From assembly GCF_001476895.1 (NCBI RefSeq), contig NZ_LDTB01000006.1, forward strand, positions 1 to 64,000: 64,000 nt of DNA, written 5' to 3'. Made by a program: the position numbers and the translations under genes. Source of the stretch: Sphingomonas endophytica. GTDB taxonomy: Bacteria; Pseudomonadota; Alphaproteobacteria; Sphingomonadales; Sphingomonadaceae. The notes beneath the pieces are model-generated. The model searched no databases and was not told the DNA's origin. It saw only the letters and a list, made by a program, of their open reading frames with translations. The stretch's first letter is position 1, and every line of letters begins with the position of its first letter. Shown in pieces: positions 25,854-34,470 of the stretch.

Positions 25854-26501
25854 ATGACCCAATCCCCCACGCTTGCGGAAGATGCGGCGGCGTCGGCTCC
25901 GGTCGAGCATGTCTCGCTCTCCGATCCGGAATTCAAGAAGCAGCTCGCGCTCGTGATCCCGCATCTGCGCGCCTTCGGGCGTTCGCTGTCGGGCAATCGC
26001 GATCTCGCCGACGATCTGGTGCAGGAGACGTTGTTGAAGGCATGGGCGGCGCGCAAGCGCTTCCAGGCCGGCACGAACATGCGCGCCTGGACCTTCATCA
26101 TCCTGCGTAACCTGTTTCTCAGCCAGATGCGCCGCGCGCGCTTCAAGGGCGAATGGGACGATCTCGTCGCGGATCGCGTGCTTGCCGCGCCGGCCAGCCA
26201 GGACAAGCATGTCGAACTCGCCGATATGCAGCGCGCGCTCCTGCATCTTCCGCAGCCGCAACGCGAGGCGCTGATCCTCGTCGGCGCGGGCGGCTTCGCC
26301 TATGAAGAGGCCGCGGAAATCTGCGGCGTGGCGGTCGGCACGATCAAGAGCCGCGTGGCGCGTGGCCGCGTCGCGCTGGAGGCGTTGATGGCCGGCAGCG
26401 CGCTGTCGTCGCGGCGCGATCACGAGGTCGACAGCGAACGCTCGACGCTGGACTCGATCATGAGTGAAGTCGACGAACTCAGCCGCGACCGCGACGCCTG
26501 A
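25854..26501 (+). CDS. ecfG: ECF sigma factor EcfG (general stress response)
   Basis: A 215-residue ECF15-group sigma factor. Region 2 is visible (VIPHLRAFGRSLSGNRDLADDLVQETLL and TNMRAWTFIILRNLFLSQMRR in pieces) and region 4 as LPQPQREALILVGAGGFAYEEAAEICGVAVGTIKSRVARGR. It directs RNA polymerase to GGAAC-N16/17-CGTT promoters. The ATG at 25854 was chosen for GGAG just upstream; an alternative ATG at 25755 lies 4 nt after the small membrane-protein gene and would add 33 residues. Confidence 0.93.
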   Translation: MTQSPTLAEDAAASAPVEHVSLSDPEFKKQLALVIPHLRAFGRSLSGNRDLADDLVQETLLKAWAARKRFQAGTNMRAWTFIILRNLFLSQMRRARFKGEWDDLVADRVLAAPASQDKHVELADMQRALLHLPQPQREALILVGAGGFAYEEAAEICGVAVGTIKSRVARGRVALEALMAGSALSSRRDHEVDSERSTLDSIMSEVDELSRDRDA

Positions 26502-26516
26502 GCCGTTGTCCGTCCG

Positions 26517-26696
26517 TCAGGGGCGATATCGCACCTGACGAAGCCGTGCGAGGCATGCCTCGATATCGCCCGGCAGTGCCCCCTGCCGGGCGAACGCTTT
26601 TTGCAGCGGTTCGGCGAGCGCATCGGCCGCACGCGGCGCTTGCACCACATAGGCGCCACGCGGCGAAGGGCTGTTGAAGGAAGCATCGTGAACCAT
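26517..26696 (-). CDS. small hypothetical protein
   Basis: A 59-residue frame in the ecfG-glnE gap starting MVHDASFNSPSPRGAYVVQA and ending LARLRQVRYRP. Third-position G+C is high, as in neighbouring genes, and the product looks soluble with one Cys. It is convergent with ecfG and divergent from glnE. No family recognised; the ribosome site is weak, so a non-coding explanation remains possible. Confidence 0.5.
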   Translation of the reverse strand: MVHDASFNSPSPRGAYVVQAPRAADALAEPLQKAFARQGALPGDIEACLARLRQVRYRP

Positions 26697-26735
26697 GGTG
26701 CCGCAACGCCGATTGTTGGCTAAGGTTGCGGCCGC

Positions 26736-29381
26736 ATGACAGATCCGCTTGCCGATGCGCGTGAACGCGCCGCACTTTATGCCCCGTTTCTAAATAGCTT
26801 GCTGGCGCGACGCGCGGTGACGACCGCCGCGCTGGCCGAACCGGACCTGTCGGTGGCGCGGCGGTTGCGGCTTGAACGACGCGCGCTGGCACTGGCGGTC
26901 GCCGAGGGGGATCTTGCGGGGACGCTCGATCTGACCGCGGTCACGGGCGCACTGACCGATTTCGCCGATGCGGCGCTGGACCGGGCGATCTCGGCGGCGA
27001 TCGCGGAGCGGACGCCGGAGGCCGAGGCGCGCGGCTTCGCGGCCATCGCACTGGGGAAGCAGGGCAGCCGCGAGCTGAACTATTCGTCGGATATCGACCC
27101 GATCCTGATCTACGATCCCGCCACCCTGCCGCATCGGCCGCGCGAGGATGTCGCGGATGCGGCGGTGCGGATCGGGCGGCGCGTGCTGGAACTGCTGCAA
27201 GGGCGCGACGCCGACGGCTATGTGCTGCGCGTCGACCTGCGCCTGCGCCCCTCGCCGGAGGCCACGCCGATCGTCATTCCCGTCGATGCCGCGATCGCTT
27301 ACTATGAATCGCAGGCGCTGCCGTGGGAGCGTGCCGCCTTCATTCGCGCGCGGGCGGCGGCGGGGGATATGGCGCTGGGGCAACGGTTCCTCGACACGAT
27401 CCGCCCGTTCATCTGGCGGCGCAGCCTGGATTTCGGCGCGGTCGGCGAAATCCTGGATATCACGCGCCGCATTCGCGACCATCATGCGCAGGGGCAGGCT
27501 TTCGGTCCCGGCTACGACCTGAAGCGTGGACGCGGCGGCATCCGCGAGATCGAGTTCTTCGCGCAGATCCACCAGCTGATCCACGGCGGTCGCGACCCGG
27601 CGTTGCGCGCCCCCGCCACCCGCGACGCGCTGGCGGCGCTGGCGGCGGCGGGGCGGATCGATGCCGACGACGCGCGCGCGCTGAGCGATGCGTATGCGGT
27701 GCTGCGGACGATCGAACATCGCGTGCAGATGATCGACGACCGGCAGACGCACACGCTGCCCGAAGGCGAGGCGCTCGACCGGGTCGCGCGACTGCACGGT
27801 CTGTCGGACGGGGCGGCGCTTCTGGACCTGCTCGCGCCGCATGTCGCGCGGGTCGGCGCGACGTTCGACAAGCTGGCGCCGCCATCGGTCGAGGCGGTCC
27901 CGCACGATGCCGAGCGACTGTCGACCTATCTGGCCTCCGCCGGCTTTGCCGATGTCGAGGATGCCGCCCGCCGCGTCGTGGCGTGGCGCGAGGGGCGCTA
28001 TCCGGCGCTGCGCAGCGCCGCCGCGCAGGGCGCGCTGGAGGCGGTGCTGCCGGGGCTGCTCGACGCGCTGGCGCAGTCTCCGGTGCCGATCGTCGCGCTC
28101 AACCGGCTCGACCGGATGCTGGAACGCCTGCCCAGCGCGATCAACATCTTCCGCCTGCTGGAGGCGCGACCGGCGCTCGCCACCCTGCTGGGCGAGATCC
28201 TCAGCCACGCGCCGACGCTGGCGGAGGCGCTGGCGCGGCGTCCCGACCTGCTCGACGGGCTGATCGACGCCAGCGCCTTCGCGCCGGTCGGCGATGTCGG
28301 CACCTTGATCGCGGCGATGCGCGCCACCGAGCGCGATGCCGATTATCAGGCGGTGCTGGAGCATGTCCGCCGCGTCGTCGGCGACCGCCGCTTCGCGCTG
28401 GGGGCGCAGATCGTCGCGGGCAAGGCCGATCCGCTCGATGTCGCGGCGGGCTATGCACGTGTCGCGGAGGCGGCGGTCGAGGTGCTGACGGCGCGGACGG
28501 TCGCGGCGTTCGAGGCGGCGCATGGTCGCGTGCCCGGCGGGGAGCTGGTCATCCTCGCGCTCGGGCGGCTGGGGGGCAGGGCGCTCACCCACGCCTCGGA
28601 CCTGGACCTCATCTATCTGTTTACCGGCGACTTCACCGCCGAGTCCGATGGCGCCAGGCCGTTGGGCGCGACGCTCTACTTTTCGCGGCTCGCGCAACGC
28701 GTGACCGCCGCGCTGTCGGTGCCGACCGCCGCCGGCCCGCTCTACGCGGTCGATACGCGCCTGCGCCCGTCCGGTACGCAGGGGCCGCTGGTCGTCAGCC
28801 TCGACTCCTTCGCGCGCTATCAGCGGGAGGAGGCGTGGACGTGGGAGCATATGGCGCTCACCCGCGCCCGCCCGGTCTTTGGCAGCGCGGCGGCGCGCGC
28901 GGCGGTCGCGCGCATCGTCGCCGACGTTCTGGCCGGGGATCGCCGCCCGCGCGACATTGCCGCCGATGCCGCGGCGATGCGCGCCGAGATGGCGCAGCAC
29001 AAGCCGCCGGAAGGGCCACTCGATGCCAAGCTGTTGCCGGGCGGGCTCGTCGATCTGGAATTCGCGGTCCATGTCGCGCAACTCACGCGGCGTACCGCCT
29101 TCGATCCCGAACTGGGCCGGGCGATCGACGCGTTGATCGCGGCGGGCGCCTTCGCCCCCGATCTGCGCGCCGCCTATGATCTGCTCGGGCGCTTGCTGGT
29201 CACGTGCCGGCTGGTCGCCCCCGACGCGCAGGAGCCGGCGGCGCCCGCGACCCGCGCGCTGATCGCGCGCGCGGTGATGCTGCCCGACTGGCCGGCGGTG
29301 CTTGCCACGCTGGAGGCGGTGCGCGAGAGGGTGGCGGCAACCTGGCAGGAGAGCATCGCATGGACACCCTCCCGGACGTGA
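26736..29381 (+). CDS. glnE: bifunctional glutamine-synthetase adenylyltransferase/deadenylase
   Basis: An 881-residue enzyme that adds or removes AMP on GlnA in response to PII proteins. Both nucleotidyltransferase halves are visible through their GxxGxxxL...SDxDxI motifs: LGKQGSRELNYSSDIDPI (about residue 104) and LGRLGGRALTHASDLDLIY (about residue 609). Slightly shorter than the E. coli enzyme, as usual in sphingomonads. AAGG precedes the ATG. Its last 22 bp overlap the bcp start. Confidence 0.94.
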   Translation: MTDPLADARERAALYAPFLNSLLARRAVTTAALAEPDLSVARRLRLERRALALAVAEGDLAGTLDLTAVTGALTDFADAALDRAISAAIAERTPEAEARGFAAIALGKQGSRELNYSSDIDPILIYDPATLPHRPREDVADAAVRIGRRVLELLQGRDADGYVLRVDLRLRPSPEATPIVIPVDAAIAYYESQALPWERAAFIRARAAAGDMALGQRFLDTIRPFIWRRSLDFGAVGEILDITRRIRDHHAQGQAFGPGYDLKRGRGGIREIEFFAQIHQLIHGGRDPALRAPATRDALAALAAAGRIDADDARALSDAYAVLRTIEHRVQMIDDRQTHTLPEGEALDRVARLHGLSDGAALLDLLAPHVARVGATFDKLAPPSVEAVPHDAERLSTYLASAGFADVEDAARRVVAWREGRYPALRSAAAQGALEAVLPGLLDALAQSPVPIVALNRLDRMLERLPSAINIFRLLEARPALATLLGEILSHAPTLAEALARRPDLLDGLIDASAFAPVGDVGTLIAAMRATERDADYQAVLEHVRRVVGDRRFALGAQIVAGKADPLDVAAGYARVAEAAVEVLTARTVAAFEAAHGRVPGGELVILALGRLGGRALTHASDLDLIYLFTGDFTAESDGARPLGATLYFSRLAQRVTAALSVPTAAGPLYAVDTRLRPSGTQGPLVVSLDSFARYQREEAWTWEHMALTRARPVFGSAAARAAVARIVADVLAGDRRPRDIAADAAAMRAEMAQHKPPEGPLDAKLLPGGLVDLEFAVHVAQLTRRTAFDPELGRAIDALIAAGAFAPDLRAAYDLLGRLLVTCRLVAPDAQEPAAPATRALIARAVMLPDWPAVLATLEAVRERVAATWQESIAWTPSRT

Positions 29382-29806
29382 CCGCCACCGGCGGCGATGG
29401 CGCTTCGCTGCGCCTCGCCGATCTGCCGCGCCCGCTGGTGGTCTATTTCTATCCCAAGGACGACACCCCCGGCTGCACGCGCGAGGCGCAGGATTTCTCG
29501 GCGCTCGCCGACGATTATGCGGCGGCCGGCGTGACCGTGCTGGGCGTGTCGCGCGACACGGTCGCCAAACACGCGAGGTTCCGCGAGAAGCATGGGCTGG
29601 CGGTGGCGCTGGCCAGCGATCTCGACGGCAGCGTGACCGAGGCGTTCGGCGTGTGGGGCGAAAAGCAACTCTACGGCAAAACCTATATGGGTATCGAGCG
29701 CGCGACCTTCCTGTTCGATCGTGACGCGACGCTGGTCCGCGCGTGGCGCAAGGTGAAGGTGCCCGGCCATGCCGAAGCGGTGCTGGAGGCCGCGAAAGCG
29801 CTGTAG
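29360..29806 (+). CDS. bcp: thioredoxin-dependent peroxiredoxin, BCP type
   Basis: A 148-residue peroxiredoxin that reduces hydroperoxides. The peroxidatic Cys lies in FYPKDDTPGCTREAQDF. It is the only cysteine in the protein, so the usual E. coli Bcp resolving Cys five residues later is missing and the enzyme should work by a 1-Cys mechanism or with an external thiol. AGGAGAGC supports the ATG at 29360, inside the glnE end. Confidence 0.9.
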   Translation: MDTLPDVTATGGDGASLRLADLPRPLVVYFYPKDDTPGCTREAQDFSALADDYAAAGVTVLGVSRDTVAKHARFREKHGLAVALASDLDGSVTEAFGVWGEKQLYGKTYMGIERATFLFDRDATLVRAWRKVKVPGHAEAVLEAAKAL

Positions 29807-30012
29807 ACGGGCGGCGACGGGCCGTTTTCCAACGGCTCGGCGCACGACTCCGGCACTTGGACGCGCGAACGGCGCCCTCCTATTGCGTGATTAACCTTTC
29901 CCCGGCCACAAACCTTTGCGTTCGCTGGTGCTGGGTTCTTGCACGCGGCGGGCACGGAAAAGGGGAAGGCCGGCGCGATTTCGCGTCCGCCGCATTCTTG
30001 ATCTGGGGTTCG

Positions 30013-30717
30013 ATGACCGACACCGTTTCCATGCTGCGCGCCCGCGCGACCGCTGTCCTCGCCGCCGCCGCGCTGCTGTCCGGCGCCGCCCCGGCGCTGG
30101 CCCAGAGCGCCAAGACGGCGGCACGCGGTGGTCCGCTGGTCGAAACCGGCAGCACCGAGGCGCGTGCCGATCTTGCCGCCGACCAGCAGTTCCGCTCGCT
30201 GTTCATGAGCTGGAAGAAGCTCGACCGGCTGGAACAGGGCGTGATCGCCATTCCGTCGGTGCAGCCGGTCCAGAAGCTCAACTTCACCAGCAACTTCGGC
30301 ATCCGTTCCGATCCGTTCCGCGGCACCGCCGCGATGCACGCGGGCGTCGACATTCCCGGCCCGACCGGCACCCCGATCTACGCCACCGCCGACGGGATCG
30401 TCAGCCACGCCGGGCGTCAGGGCGGCTATGGCAACATGGTCGAGATCAACCATGGCAAGGGCATCGCCACCCGCTACGGCCACCTGTCGAAGATCATCGT
30501 CGCCGACAACACCCGCGTGAAGCGTGGGCAACTGATCGCGCTGATGGGCTCCACCGGCCGCTCGACCGGCCCGCACCTTCATTACGAAGTCCGTATCGAC
30601 GGCCATGCCGTGAATCCGGTGCCGTTCCTCACCACCGCCGACTATCTGATGGCCGCGCAGGATCGCGCCGTGGGACAGATTCCGGTGTCGACCTCCGGCC
30701 CCGCGCCGCAGGACTGA
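30013..30717 (+). CDS. M23-family metallopeptidase (murein hydrolase type)
   Basis: A 234-residue secreted LytM-domain protein: signal peptide ending PALAQ, a short helical linker, and a peptidase domain with the zinc residues in MHAGVDIPG and GPHLHYEVR. All catalytic residues appear present, so it may be an active endopeptidase that cuts peptidoglycan crosslinks. The GGGG before 30013 is a modest ribosome site. The 206-bp gap upstream shows no gene. Confidence 0.88.
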   Translation: MTDTVSMLRARATAVLAAAALLSGAAPALAQSAKTAARGGPLVETGSTEARADLAADQQFRSLFMSWKKLDRLEQGVIAIPSVQPVQKLNFTSNFGIRSDPFRGTAAMHAGVDIPGPTGTPIYATADGIVSHAGRQGGYGNMVEINHGKGIATRYGHLSKIIVADNTRVKRGQLIALMGSTGRSTGPHLHYEVRIDGHAVNPVPFLTTADYLMAAQDRAVGQIPVSTSGPAPQD

Positions 30718-30809
30718 TCCGTCGGGTCGCACTGAACGGAAACGGGGCCGGTCCGCACATCGCGGGCCGGCCCTTTCCGTTGCGCGCCGCTGCGCCTATC
30801 TTGGCGCGC

Positions 30810-31148
30810 ATGGCTACCCTGGCACCCGATATCGTCCTGACCCCCGCCGCCGCCGCACGCGTCGCCGCGATCGCCGCGCGGCAGAACAAGCCCGCGATCC
30901 TGCGCCTGTCGGTGGAGGGGGGGGGCTGCTCCGGATTCCAGTATCGCTTCGGCTTCGCGGACGCGCCCGAGGCGTCGGATCTGGTGGCGGAAACCGATGG
31001 CGTGCGGCTGGTGGTCGACGATATCAGCCTGGATCTCGTGCGCGGCGCGCAGGTCGATTATGTCGAGTCGCTGGGCGGTGCGTCGTTCAAGGTCGAGAAT
31101 CCCAACGCGGCGAGCGGCTGCGGCTGCGGCACCAGCTTCTCGGTGTAG
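30810..31148 (+). CDS. erpA: iron-sulfur cluster insertion protein (HesB/IscA type)
   Basis: A 112-residue A-type carrier with the three conserved cysteines in GGGCSGFQY and SGCGCGTSF. It hands clusters to apo-proteins. The sequence fits ErpA or IscA; the choice of symbol is by general likeness only. No isc or suf genes are nearby. Confidence 0.85.
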   Translation: MATLAPDIVLTPAAAARVAAIAARQNKPAILRLSVEGGGCSGFQYRFGFADAPEASDLVAETDGVRLVVDDISLDLVRGAQVDYVESLGGASFKVENPNAASGCGCGTSFSV

Positions 31149-31186
31149 GTTAGACAAGCGCCGGTCCCCGCTCTAGACCGGCGCAC

Positions 31187-31957
31187 GTGAAGATCGTCAC
31201 CTACAACGTCAACGGCATCAAGGCGCGGCTCCCGCGCCTGATCGAGTATCTTACCGAGGCGCAGCCCGATGTGGTGTGCCTTCAGGAGCTGAAGTCCAGC
31301 GACGAGACCTTTCCGGAGGCGGAGATCCGCGCCGCCGGTTATGGCGCGGTCTGGCACGGGCAGAAGGGCTTCAACGGCGTGGCGGTGCTGGCCAAGGGCG
31401 TCGATCCGGTCGAGCGGCAGCGTGGACTGGCCGGCGAGCCGGAGGACGAGCACAGCCGTTATCTGGAATGCGAGGTCTTCGGGCTGGTGATCGCCTCGAT
31501 CTATCTGCCCAATGGCAATCCGGTCCCGGGGCCCAAATTCGATTACAAGTTGCGCTGGTTCGAGCGATTGCAGGCACGCGCGCGTGCGCTGCTCGCCGAG
31601 GAACGCCCGGTCATCCTGGCGGGCGACTACAACGTCATCCCCAACGATGACGACACCTTCTCGGTCAAGGCGATGGCCGCCGACGCGCTGATGCAGCCGG
31701 AGAGTCGCCACGGCTATCGCGCGCTGCTGGCGCAGGGCTGGACCGATGCGCTGCGCACGCGTCATCCGAAGGGCGGCGTGTGGACCTTCTGGGACTATCA
31801 GGCCGGGGCGTGGCAGCGTGATGCCGGTTTCCGCATCGATCACCTGCTGCTCAGCCCGGCGGTGGCCGACCGGCTGGCGGAGGCGGGCGTCGACAAGGAC
31901 CATCGCGGCCGCGAGAAGGCCAGCGACCACGCGCCGACCTGGGTCCGGCTGCGATGA
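31187..31957 (+). CDS. xth: exodeoxyribonuclease III
   Basis: A 256-residue apurinic/apyrimidinic endonuclease of the EEP fold. Motifs in order: MKIVTYNVNGIKAR, the metal-binding Glu in LQELK, GDYNVIP, and the C-terminal SDHAP. Start is GTG at 31187. The stop overlaps the next gene by 4 bp. Confidence 0.93.
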   Translation: MKIVTYNVNGIKARLPRLIEYLTEAQPDVVCLQELKSSDETFPEAEIRAAGYGAVWHGQKGFNGVAVLAKGVDPVERQRGLAGEPEDEHSRYLECEVFGLVIASIYLPNGNPVPGPKFDYKLRWFERLQARARALLAEERPVILAGDYNVIPNDDDTFSVKAMAADALMQPESRHGYRALLAQGWTDALRTRHPKGGVWTFWDYQAGAWQRDAGFRIDHLLLSPAVADRLAEAGVDKDHRGREKASDHAPTWVRLR

Positions 31958-32748
31958 TCCGCGCCGGCGTGTCGGGGCTGCTGCTGGCGGCGTCGGCCCC
32001 GGCGCTGGCGGAGGAGGCGCGCTTCTGCCCGAATCGCCCGTCGCTGGGGGCCAGCGGCTGCACGACGCTGCCGGGGCAGGTGCAGGTCGAGCTGTCGATC
32101 AGCGATCGCGCCTTCGACGAGGATGCGGACACGCGCGAGGAAGTGTTCCTGCACGGCGACGTGACGCTGCGCACCGGCGTGACGCGGCGTGACGAGGTGC
32201 AGATCGGCTGGACGCCGTTCGGAACCGTGCGGGTTCGCGACAAGGCGACCGGCACGCTGGAACGGACGCACGGTACCGGCGACGTGACGCTCGGCTGGCG
32301 GCACGCGCTGTCGCATCCGGACGGCGCGGCAGTGTCGATCGCGGTGCAGCCCTATGTCACGCTTCCGGTCGGGCACAGCGGGGTCGGCGCGGGCGACTGG
32401 GCGGCGGGCGTGGTGCTGCCGGTGTCGTGGGAACTGGACGAGCAGTGGACGCTCGGCTTCACCGGCCAGCTGGCGGCGGCGACCGATGAGGATGGTGTCG
32501 GGCGGCATTTCGACGGGCTCGGTGTGTTCGGCCTGGGCTATGCGCTCACCGACGCGCTCACCGCCACCGCCGAGCTGGCGATCGATCGTGACGACGATCC
32601 GCTGGACCATGCGACGCGGACGATGGCGGGGGCGTCGGTGGCGTGGCAGGTCGGCAAGCGCGCGCAGCTCGACGTGCTGACCGTCGTCGGCCTGAACGAC
32701 GACACGACCGATGTCCGCTTCGTCGTCGGGGGCGCCTTGCTGTTCTGA
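31954..32748 (+). CDS. secreted beta-rich protein, probable outer-membrane transporter-like barrel
   Basis: A 264-residue protein with a signal peptide (cleavage after SAPALA) and alternating amphipathic strands up to a terminal Phe (VGGALLF). This resembles the transporter/MetA-pathway phenol-degradation-like barrel family, in which a regular strand pattern ends in F. Two cysteines near the N-terminus (FCPNRPSLGASGC) may form a disulfide. Coupled to xth by ATGA overlap. Function unknown. Confidence 0.7.
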   Translation: MIRAGVSGLLLAASAPALAEEARFCPNRPSLGASGCTTLPGQVQVELSISDRAFDEDADTREEVFLHGDVTLRTGVTRRDEVQIGWTPFGTVRVRDKATGTLERTHGTGDVTLGWRHALSHPDGAAVSIAVQPYVTLPVGHSGVGAGDWAAGVVLPVSWELDEQWTLGFTGQLAAATDEDGVGRHFDGLGVFGLGYALTDALTATAELAIDRDDDPLDHATRTMAGASVAWQVGKRAQLDVLTVVGLNDDTTDVRFVVGGALLF

Positions 32749-32780
32749 CCTTTTAGCGGCGGATTTCGCCGAACATTGGC

Positions 32781-32800
32781 GTGTTATGCTGATGTAACAC
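32781..32800. promoter_or_regulatory. palindrome upstream of small secreted-protein gene
   Basis: GTGTTA, 8 nt, TAACAC: a perfect 6-bp dyad. It lies about 40 nt upstream of a -35-like TTGACT (32840) in front of the gene at 32902. It could be an operator; no regulator is adjacent. Confidence 0.4.
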
Positions 32801-32901
32801 ACCTGTCATGGTCGAAAAAGCACGCAAATCCGCCAGAAATTGACTTGGCACGCACCGTGCAATGCTTCCCGTGTCCCGATCATCGGGCAGGGAGATTTGC
32901 C

Positions 32902-33153
32902 ATGAAGACCATCATCACCGCCGCGCTGACCAGCCTGATCGCCGTCCTGCCGGCGACCGCCGATCCCAAGCCGACCGCCACCCCCGACGCCGCGGTCGCC
33001 GCCGCCTCGACCGCCGCCGTCGCTGCGGTACGCTCGCCCGCGACGCGCTATTGCTACAAGACCGAGATGACCGGCAGCCACATCGTCACGACCGTCTGCA
33101 AGACGCGCAGCGACTGGAAGGACATCGGCGTCATCGTTCCGAAGGGGCTGTGA
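32902..33153 (+). CDS. small secreted protein with paired cysteines
   Basis: An 83-residue protein with a signal peptide (MKTIITAALTSLIAVLPATA), a Pro/Ala/Thr-rich linker and a C-terminal module RYCYKTEMTGSHIVTTVCKT with two Cys likely disulfide-bonded. The YCYxxxxTGSxIxxxVCxTRxxW pattern recurs in sphingomonad periplasmic proteins, function unknown. GGGAGA lies 7 nt before the ATG. Monocistronic. Confidence 0.75.
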   Translation: MKTIITAALTSLIAVLPATADPKPTATPDAAVAAASTAAVAAVRSPATRYCYKTEMTGSHIVTTVCKTRSDWKDIGVIVPKGL

Positions 33154-33170
33154 TCCCCCGCCTGTCGCAC

Positions 33171-33200
33171 GGGCACCGCCGCCGCAGCTGGCCGGTGCCC
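33171..33200. terminator. hairpin between convergent genes
   Basis: GGGCACCG / CGGTGCCC with a 14-nt loop, in the 58-bp gap between two convergent genes. No clear T-run on either strand. Confidence 0.45.
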
Positions 33201-33211
33201 GTCGCAGCGGG

Positions 33212-34363
33212 CTACAGCGCCCGTTCGTAGATCTGGTAGACCTTGTTGACGCGGCTATCGATCGCGGTGGCGATCGAATTCATGCCCTGATTGTCGTCCA
33301 GGACCCAGCCGATCTCGCCGCGCGACGCACCGTAATGCGCGACCGAGGCCTGCCGGATCGCCTCGATCATCATGAACGCCAGTTGCCCGGCCAGTCGCGA
33401 CGCCTGCAATTCCTTGCGCACGCCCATCAACGGCACGCGCATCGTCGTGACCTTCGGCTTGCGCAGCCACCACAGCACCTTGGCCCAGCCGAACGGCAGC
33501 AGGCTGCCGTTCAGCGGCTTGATCGCCTCGTTCAGGTCGGGCAGCGTGATCATGAACGCCACCGGCTTGCCGTCCAGTTCGGCGATGCGGATCAGGTCGT
33601 TGAAGACGATCGGCTTCAGCTTGACGCCCACGTCCTTGACCTCGGGCGGGGTCAGCGGGATGAAGCCCCAGTTGTCGGACCATGCATCGTTGAGGATGTC
33701 GAGGATGATCGCGGCTTCCTCCTCGAACCTGCGTTTGTCGACCTTGCGGACGACGATGCTCTTGTTGTTCTCGCCCGACCGGATGATCCGCTTCACCAGC
33801 GGCGGAAATTCCTGCGTGATGTCCAGCTCATAGGTCTGCAACTTCTTGACCGGCCGATAGCCGGCGCGCTCGATCCAGCCGCGATATTCGGGCTTGTGAT
33901 GCCCCATCATCACCGTCGGCGCCTGATGATAGCCTTCGACCAGCAGCCCCGGCTCTTCCCAGATCGACATGCTGATCGGGCCCAGCGCGCGGGTCATGCC
34001 CTGGTCGCGCAGCCAGCCTTCGGCCGTCGCGAGCAGCGCCGTGAAGACCTCCTCGTCCTCGGCATCCATCAGGCCCCATTGGCCGCAGCCGGGGCCGAAG
34101 CCGCGCTCGACCGGCATTTCCAGCCCGAGCGTGTCGATATGCGCGGAGATGCGCCCCACGATCGTCCCGCCGCGCCGCGCGAGGAACAGTTGCGCCTTGG
34201 CATGACTGAACCAGCCGTTCTTCGCCGGGGTAATGAGGCCCAGCGCCTCGCCCTTCAGCGGCGGCACCCAGCAGGGATCGTCCGCATACAGGCGAAAGGG
34301 CACATCGACGAACGCCTTGCGATCCTTGTTCGTCAGGACGGGCGTAATGGAAAGGTCGCTCAT
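33212..34363 (-). CDS. GNAT-like N-acetyltransferase superfamily protein
   Basis: A 383-residue cytoplasmic protein. The first third contains FVDVPFRLYADDPCWVPPL and the C-terminal half carries a GNAT-like fold with a GEIGWVLDDNQGMNSIATAI end. It is conserved-looking (strong sphingomonad codon use, no gaps) and matches the widespread hypothetical N-acetyltransferase type of about 380 residues; substrate unknown. Divergent from the desaturase gene, sharing a 107-bp region with an inverted repeat. Confidence 0.7.
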   Translation of the reverse strand: MSDLSITPVLTNKDRKAFVDVPFRLYADDPCWVPPLKGEALGLITPAKNGWFSHAKAQLFLARRGGTIVGRISAHIDTLGLEMPVERGFGPGCGQWGLMDAEDEEVFTALLATAEGWLRDQGMTRALGPISMSIWEEPGLLVEGYHQAPTVMMGHHKPEYRGWIERAGYRPVKKLQTYELDITQEFPPLVKRIIRSGENNKSIVVRKVDKRRFEEEAAIILDILNDAWSDNWGFIPLTPPEVKDVGVKLKPIVFNDLIRIAELDGKPVAFMITLPDLNEAIKPLNGSLLPFGWAKVLWWLRKPKVTTMRVPLMGVRKELQASRLAGQLAFMMIEAIRQASVAHYGASRGEIGWVLDDNQGMNSIATAIDSRVNKVYQIYERAL

Positions 34364-34382
34364 GGCACGGCGTGGTAAACGG

Positions 34383-34401
34383 CTCGCTCGATCATAGCGA
34401 G
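34383..34401. promoter_or_regulatory. inverted repeat in divergent promoter region
   Basis: CTCGCT, 7 nt, AGCGAG, a perfect 6-bp dyad 20 nt from the start of the minus-strand gene and about 70 nt from the desaturase start. Possible shared operator. Confidence 0.3.
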
Positions 34402-34470
34402 TTAACAATTGCACAGATTGGTGAGAGCGACCCGCTGTTACGGCCACCGTGTCGCCACTATGTTACGGCA

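Noticed and set aside
26790..29081. Long minus-strand open frame opposite glnE (about 760 codons).
   Set aside because: Arg/Gln/His-rich shadow with no domain; glnE on the plus strand has both catalytic motif sets.
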